From assembly GCF_002556635.1 (NCBI RefSeq), contig NZ_MWMO01000004.1, positions 124,001 to 188,000 on the forward strand: 64,000 nt of DNA, in the 5' to 3' direction. The stretch is from Novosphingobium sp. PC22D (lineage in GTDB: Bacteria; Pseudomonadota; Alphaproteobacteria; Sphingomonadales; Sphingomonadaceae). A model generated the notes under the pieces. It searched no databases and was not told where the DNA came from. It saw only the letters and a list, made by a program, of their open reading frames with translations. A program made the translations under genes and the position numbers. Positions 60,857 to 64,000 of the stretch are shown here, piece by piece; within the stretch, counting starts at the first letter, position 1; every line of letters begins with the position of its first letter.

Positions 60857-61744
60857 TCACAGCTTGCCCGCGCGGCGCAGCAGGCGCTCGGCGCGCGCGA
60901 GATAGGGGCGGTCGAGCATGCCGCCCTTCCAGCCGATTGCGCCGACGCCCGGGTTGGCCGCGAAGACGTCGACGATTTCCTGCGCTTCGGCGATCTCCGC
61001 CTCGGTGGGCGTGAAGGCTTCATTGATGACGTCGATCTGCGCCGGGTGAATCGCGAGCATGCCCAGATAGCCGTCGCGCCGCACTTTCTCGGCACGGGCC
61101 CTGAGCGCGTCGAGATCGCGGAAGTCGGCGCTGATCGTCTCGATCGCGGCGACGCCCGCCGTAGCCGCGCCGAGCACGCAGAAGCTGCGCGCCATCTCGT
61201 AGGTGAACGAGTAGGCGCCGTCGGCTTCCTTGTTCGCGCTCGCTCCGATCGAATCGGCGAGATCCTCCGCACCCCAGGTCAGCGCGACGACGCGCGGCGC
61301 GCCCTTGTAGCTGCCCCAGTGGAACATGGCCTCGGCGGTCTCGGTCATCAGCACGATCACCGGGGTCGAGCCTTCCTCGATGCCGTTCGCGACTTCGAGC
61401 GCGGACAGGCAGTGGTCGAGCTTCTCGACGTCGGCGCGGCCGTAGACCTTGGGCAGCATGATCCCGCCGGGCCTCGCGGGCATGATCGCGGCGAGATCGA
61501 GCAGGGTGTAGGGTCCGTCGAACGGATTGATCCGTACCCACAGGCGGTGGCGCTGGCCGGGGTTGGCGGCCAGGAAATCGCGCACCATCGGGCGCGCGGC
61601 GGCCTTGTTGTCGGGCGAAACCGCGTCTTCGAGGTCGATCAGCACGATATCGGCCGCGCCTTCCATGGCCTTGGTCATCTTCTTTTCGCTGTCACCCGGC
61701 GCGAAGAGCCATGAGCGCATGTTGAGTGCGGGCGTATCGGACAT
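60857..61744 (-). CDS. CoA-ester lyase, CitE/HpcH family
   Basis: This 295-residue TIM-barrel protein starts LNMRSWLFAPGDSEKKMTKA and has the Mg-binding DLEDAVSPDNKAAAR region and RINPFDG. Members cleave malyl-CoA, citramalyl-CoA or beta-hydroxy-acyl-CoA. The ATG at 61744 has GGGAGAG upstream. It lies 32 nt after the acyl-CoA dehydrogenase stop. The exact substrate is not clear; citramalyl-CoA is considered in the findings. Confidence 0.85.
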   Translation of the reverse strand: MSDTPALNMRSWLFAPGDSEKKMTKAMEGAADIVLIDLEDAVSPDNKAAARPMVRDFLAANPGQRHRLWVRINPFDGPYTLLDLAAIMPARPGGIMLPKVYGRADVEKLDHCLSALEVANGIEEGSTPVIVLMTETAEAMFHWGSYKGAPRVVALTWGAEDLADSIGASANKEADGAYSFTYEMARSFCVLGAATAGVAAIETISADFRDLDALRARAEKVRRDGYLGMLAIHPAQIDVINEAFTPTEAEIAEAQEIVDVFAANPGVGAIGWKGGMLDRPYLARAERLLRRAGKL

Positions 61745-61776
61745 CAATCTCTCCCTGTTGGTCCCGTGCGGCTGTG

Positions 61777-62943
61777 TCAGTAGGACTTGGGCAGATCAAG
61801 CACGCGTTCGGCGATGTAGTTCAGGATTTGGTGCGGGCTGACCGGCGCGATCCGGGGGATCAGCACCTCGCGCAAGTAGCGCTCGACGTGGTACTCCTGC
61901 GCGTAGCCCATCCCGCCCATCGACATGACCGCGGTCTGGCAGGCCTCGTAGCCCGCCTCGGCGGCGAGGTACTTGGCCGAATTCGCCTCGGCGCCGCAGT
62001 CCTGCCCGGCGTCGAACAGGCTGGCGGCCTTGAACACCATCAGGCTTGCCGCCTCGACCTGCATCCATGCCTTGGCGAGAGGATGCTGGATGCCCTGGTT
62101 CTGGCCGATCGGCCGCCCGAAGACGATCCGTTCGCGTGCATATTGCGCCGCCTTCTGGATGGCGACGCGGCCCAGCCCGGTCGCCTCGGCGCCGAGCAGG
62201 ACGCGCTCGGGATTGAGACCCTGGAGCAGGATCTTGAAGCCCTGCCCTTCTTCACCGATGCGATCTTCCTCGGGAATGAACAGGTCGGAGATGAACAGCA
62301 TGTTCGAGCCGACCGCGTGGCGGCCCATCTTGGGGATCAGCCGGTGCTCGATCGCGTCGCGGTCGAGCTTGCAGTAGAACAGCGTCAGCCCCTCGGTCTT
62401 GCGCTTCACCTCCTCGAGCGGCGTGGTCCGCGCGATCAGCAACATGCGGTCGGCAACGTGGGCGTTGGTGATCCAGATTTTCTCGCCGTTGACGCGGTAA
62501 CCGCCCTCGACCCGTTCGGCGCGGGTCTTGAGGCTGGTGGTGTCGAGCCCGGTATTGGGCTCGGTGACGGCGAAGCACATCTTCTCCTCGCCGGTCAGGA
62601 TCGGCGGGATCATCCGCTGCTGCTGTTCCTCGGTGCCGAACAGGATCACCGGTTCGAGCCCGAAGACCGGGCCGTGGATCGCCGAGGCCGCCGAGAGGCC
62701 GCCGCCGCTTTCGGCCACCGCCTGCATCATCACCGCCGCCTCGCTGATCCCCAGCCCCGCGCCGCCGACCGCCTCGGGCATGGCGATGCCCAGCCAGCCG
62801 CCGTCGGCCATGGCCTTGTGGAACTCGTGCGGCCATTCGCCCGAGCGGTCCTTCTCGAGCCAGTAGTCGTCGCTGAATTCGCCGCACTGCCGGAGCACCG
62901 CCTCGCGGATGTTCTGCTGGTCTTCGCTGAGCGCAAAATCCAC
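61777..62943 (-). CDS. Acyl-CoA dehydrogenase family protein
   Basis: This 388-residue flavoprotein begins MDFALSEDQQNIREAVLRQC and has CFAVTEPNTGLDTTSL (FAD/substrate segment), GRPIGQNQGIQHPLAKA, and GGMGYAQEYHVERYLRE near the C-terminus. The start is GTG at 62943 with AGAGGA upstream. It introduces an alpha,beta double bond in an acyl-CoA. It is first in a minus-strand unit with the CitE-like lyase, CoA transferase and hydratase, and its promoter region holds the third shared site. Confidence 0.9.
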   Translation of the reverse strand: MDFALSEDQQNIREAVLRQCGEFSDDYWLEKDRSGEWPHEFHKAMADGGWLGIAMPEAVGGAGLGISEAAVMMQAVAESGGGLSAASAIHGPVFGLEPVILFGTEEQQQRMIPPILTGEEKMCFAVTEPNTGLDTTSLKTRAERVEGGYRVNGEKIWITNAHVADRMLLIARTTPLEEVKRKTEGLTLFYCKLDRDAIEHRLIPKMGRHAVGSNMLFISDLFIPEEDRIGEEGQGFKILLQGLNPERVLLGAEATGLGRVAIQKAAQYARERIVFGRPIGQNQGIQHPLAKAWMQVEAASLMVFKAASLFDAGQDCGAEANSAKYLAAEAGYEACQTAVMSMGGMGYAQEYHVERYLREVLIPRIAPVSPHQILNYIAERVLDLPKSY

Positions 62944-63016
62944 GGGCCTGATCCTCTCGTCGGTCGCTTTTGTCGCCGAGCAGGTAGCAAGCCGGAAGCG
63001 AGCGCACAACCAAGTT

Positions 63017-63046
63017 CGTGCCGATAACGGCTCAACGAACGCAAAT
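63017..63046 (-). promoter_or_regulatory. Shared 30-bp site, copy 3 (acyl-CoA dehydrogenase/CaiB promoter)
   Basis: Read on the minus strand it starts ATTTGCGTTCGTT, identical to copy 1 for 13 bases, and keeps TTAT and GCACG at the end (24 of 30 overall). It lies 74 bp from the acyl-CoA dehydrogenase start and 57 bp from the CaiB start. Confidence 0.65.
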
Positions 63047-63102
63047 ACGCATGGACCAGGCGCGCGACTTCGGCTAGCACGAAGCGAGAGAAGGAGACGA
63101 TC

Positions 63103-64000
63103 ATGAACGGGGAGGCGAAGCCGCAAGGCCCGCTCGAAGGGATTCGGGTCATCGATCTGACGAGCGTCGTGTTCGGCCCCTATGCCACGCAGATCATGGC
63201 GGACATGGGCGCCGAGGTGATCAAGGTCGAACCGCCGGCGGGCGACAACACCCGCTGGATCACCGAAGGCCCCGTGCCCGGCATGGGCGGCATCTACGTC
63301 AACGTGAATCGCGGCAAGAAGGGCGTGATGCTCGACTTGCGCCAGCGCGAGGACAAGGCGCGGCTCGAGGCGCTCGTGGCCAGCGCCGACGTCTTCATCC
63401 ACTCGATGCGCGGTAGCGCGATCGCGAAGCTCGGCTTCGACTACGAGGCGGTCCGCGCGCTGCGTCCCGACATCGTCTACACCAACTGCTACGGCTATTC
63501 GCGGCGCGGGCCCGAGGCCGACAAGCCCGCCTACGATGACACCATCCAGGCCGAATGCGGCATTCCCTACGTCCAGGGCCTGATGAACGGCGAGCCCGGC
63601 TATGTCGCCACGATCATGGCCGATAAGGTCGCCGGGCTGCACGCGCTCTACGCGACGATGATGGCGCTGTTCCACCGCGAGCGCACCGGCGAGGGCCAGG
63701 AGGTCGAAGTGACGATGTTCGAGGCAATGGCCTCGTTCATGCTCGTCGAGCACGCCAACGGCGCGATGTTCTCGCCGCCGACGACGCCCGCGCACTATCA
63801 CCGCGCGGTCGAGCGCAATCGGCGGCCCTACAAGACCAAGGACGGCTACGTCGCCGCGCTGGTCTACAACGACAAGCACTGGAACGCCTTCATCGAGGCG
63901 GTCAAACCCGCCTGGGCGTCCGAGGAATTCTCGACGCTCGAAAAGCGCGCACGCCAGATCGGCCGGGTCTACGGCCTGCTCGGCGAGACTTTCGCCACGC
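63103..64000 (+). CDS. CaiB/BaiF-type CoA transferase (class III), cut by window edge
   Basis: The first 299 codons are in the window. Features are GIRVIDLTSVVFGPYATQI, ADMGAEVIKVEPPAGD, NRGKKGVMLDL and the catalytic aspartate of the family, Asp174 in TIMADKVAGLHA. The ATG at 63103 has GAAGGAGA upstream. It transfers CoA between carboxylic acids. It is divergent from the acyl-CoA dehydrogenase unit. The C-terminus lies beyond 64000. Confidence 0.93.
   Translation, partial: MNGEAKPQGPLEGIRVIDLTSVVFGPYATQIMADMGAEVIKVEPPAGDNTRWITEGPVPGMGGIYVNVNRGKKGVMLDLRQREDKARLEALVASADVFIHSMRGSAIAKLGFDYEAVRALRPDIVYTNCYGYSRRGPEADKPAYDDTIQAECGIPYVQGLMNGEPGYVATIMADKVAGLHALYATMMALFHRERTGEGQEVEVTMFEAMASFMLVEHANGAMFSPPTTPAHYHRAVERNRRPYKTKDGYVAALVYNDKHWNAFIEAVKPAWASEEFSTLEKRARQIGRVYGLLGETFAT

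Noticed and set aside
61777..63879. Extension of the acyl-CoA dehydrogenase frame to 700 codons
   Set aside because: The conserved start is the GTG at 62943 with its ribosome site; the extension is antisense to the CaiB gene.
1..64000. CRISPR array, prophage, IS element, tRNA or rRNA
   Set aside because: No regularly spaced repeats, transposase, integrase or phage structural proteins, and no cloverleaf or rRNA sequence was recognised on either strand.

Overview
The window is GC-rich chromosomal DNA from an alphaproteobacterium, most likely of the order Sphingomonadales (Novosphingobium/Erythrobacter-like). The evidence is the alphaproteobacterial cox operon order (ctaC-ctaD-ctaB-coxF-like-ctaG-ctaE-DUF983-SURF1-thrC), a Rhodobacter-type PmtA methyltransferase, argH-lptM-lysA, moaA/moaD/moaE next to folB, sphingomonad-type conserved hypotheticals, and a REP-like palindrome of a kind common in sphingomonad genomes. 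No tRNA, rRNA, CRISPR array, IS element or phage gene was seen.

Layout. 1-9 kb: end of a glycosyltransferase operon, SelO, AstD, small envelope proteins, RarD and dihydroorotase. 9-14.5 kb: a pirin/nitroreductase operon divergent from a LysR gene, YgfZ, two tandem paralogous GNAT acetyltransferases, and rplU-rpmA with a clear intrinsic terminator. 15.5-22 kb: molybdopterin genes moaA-moaD-moaE with folB, then a lipid group of phosphatidylserine decarboxylase, PmtA and an Mpo1-like membrane protein, plus an unusual aminotransferase with an N-terminal hydrophobic segment. 22-31 kb: an RNA methyltransferase with no usual start codon, thrC and the complete aa3 cytochrome oxidase operon. 31-37.6 kb: a chain of eight plus-strand genes (pyrE, serine hydrolase, pdxJ, acpS, lepB, AI-2E-type permease, DUF3089, ruvX), almost all joined by 4-nt start/stop overlaps. 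37.6-39.6 kb: a cassette of a 48-residue peptide and two related uncharacterised proteins. 39.6-44 kb: siroheme gene, lysA, lptM, argH and a TlpA-type lipoprotein. 44.3-47.2 kb: a stand-alone MmeI-like (type IIL) restriction-modification enzyme whose specificity region has a much lower GC content than the rest.

47.3-64 kb is an accessory catabolic region. It contains a Rieske oxygenase alpha subunit with a VOC protein, a deazaflavin-type reductase, MFS transporter, EthD protein, SMP-30/NHL-type protein, SDR, Baeyer-Villiger monooxygenase, hybrid histidine kinase, and a CoA module (acyl-CoA dehydrogenase, CitE-type lyase, CoA hydrolase/transferase, enoyl-CoA hydratase, CaiB-type CoA transferase). 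The metabolic genes form three divergent promoter units. Each of the three intergenic regions carries a related 30-bp site (49650-49679, 53826-53855, 63017-63046 on the minus strand), so the region looks like one regulon under an unseen transcription factor. The most novel items are this shared operator and the peptide cassette at 37.6-39.6 kb.
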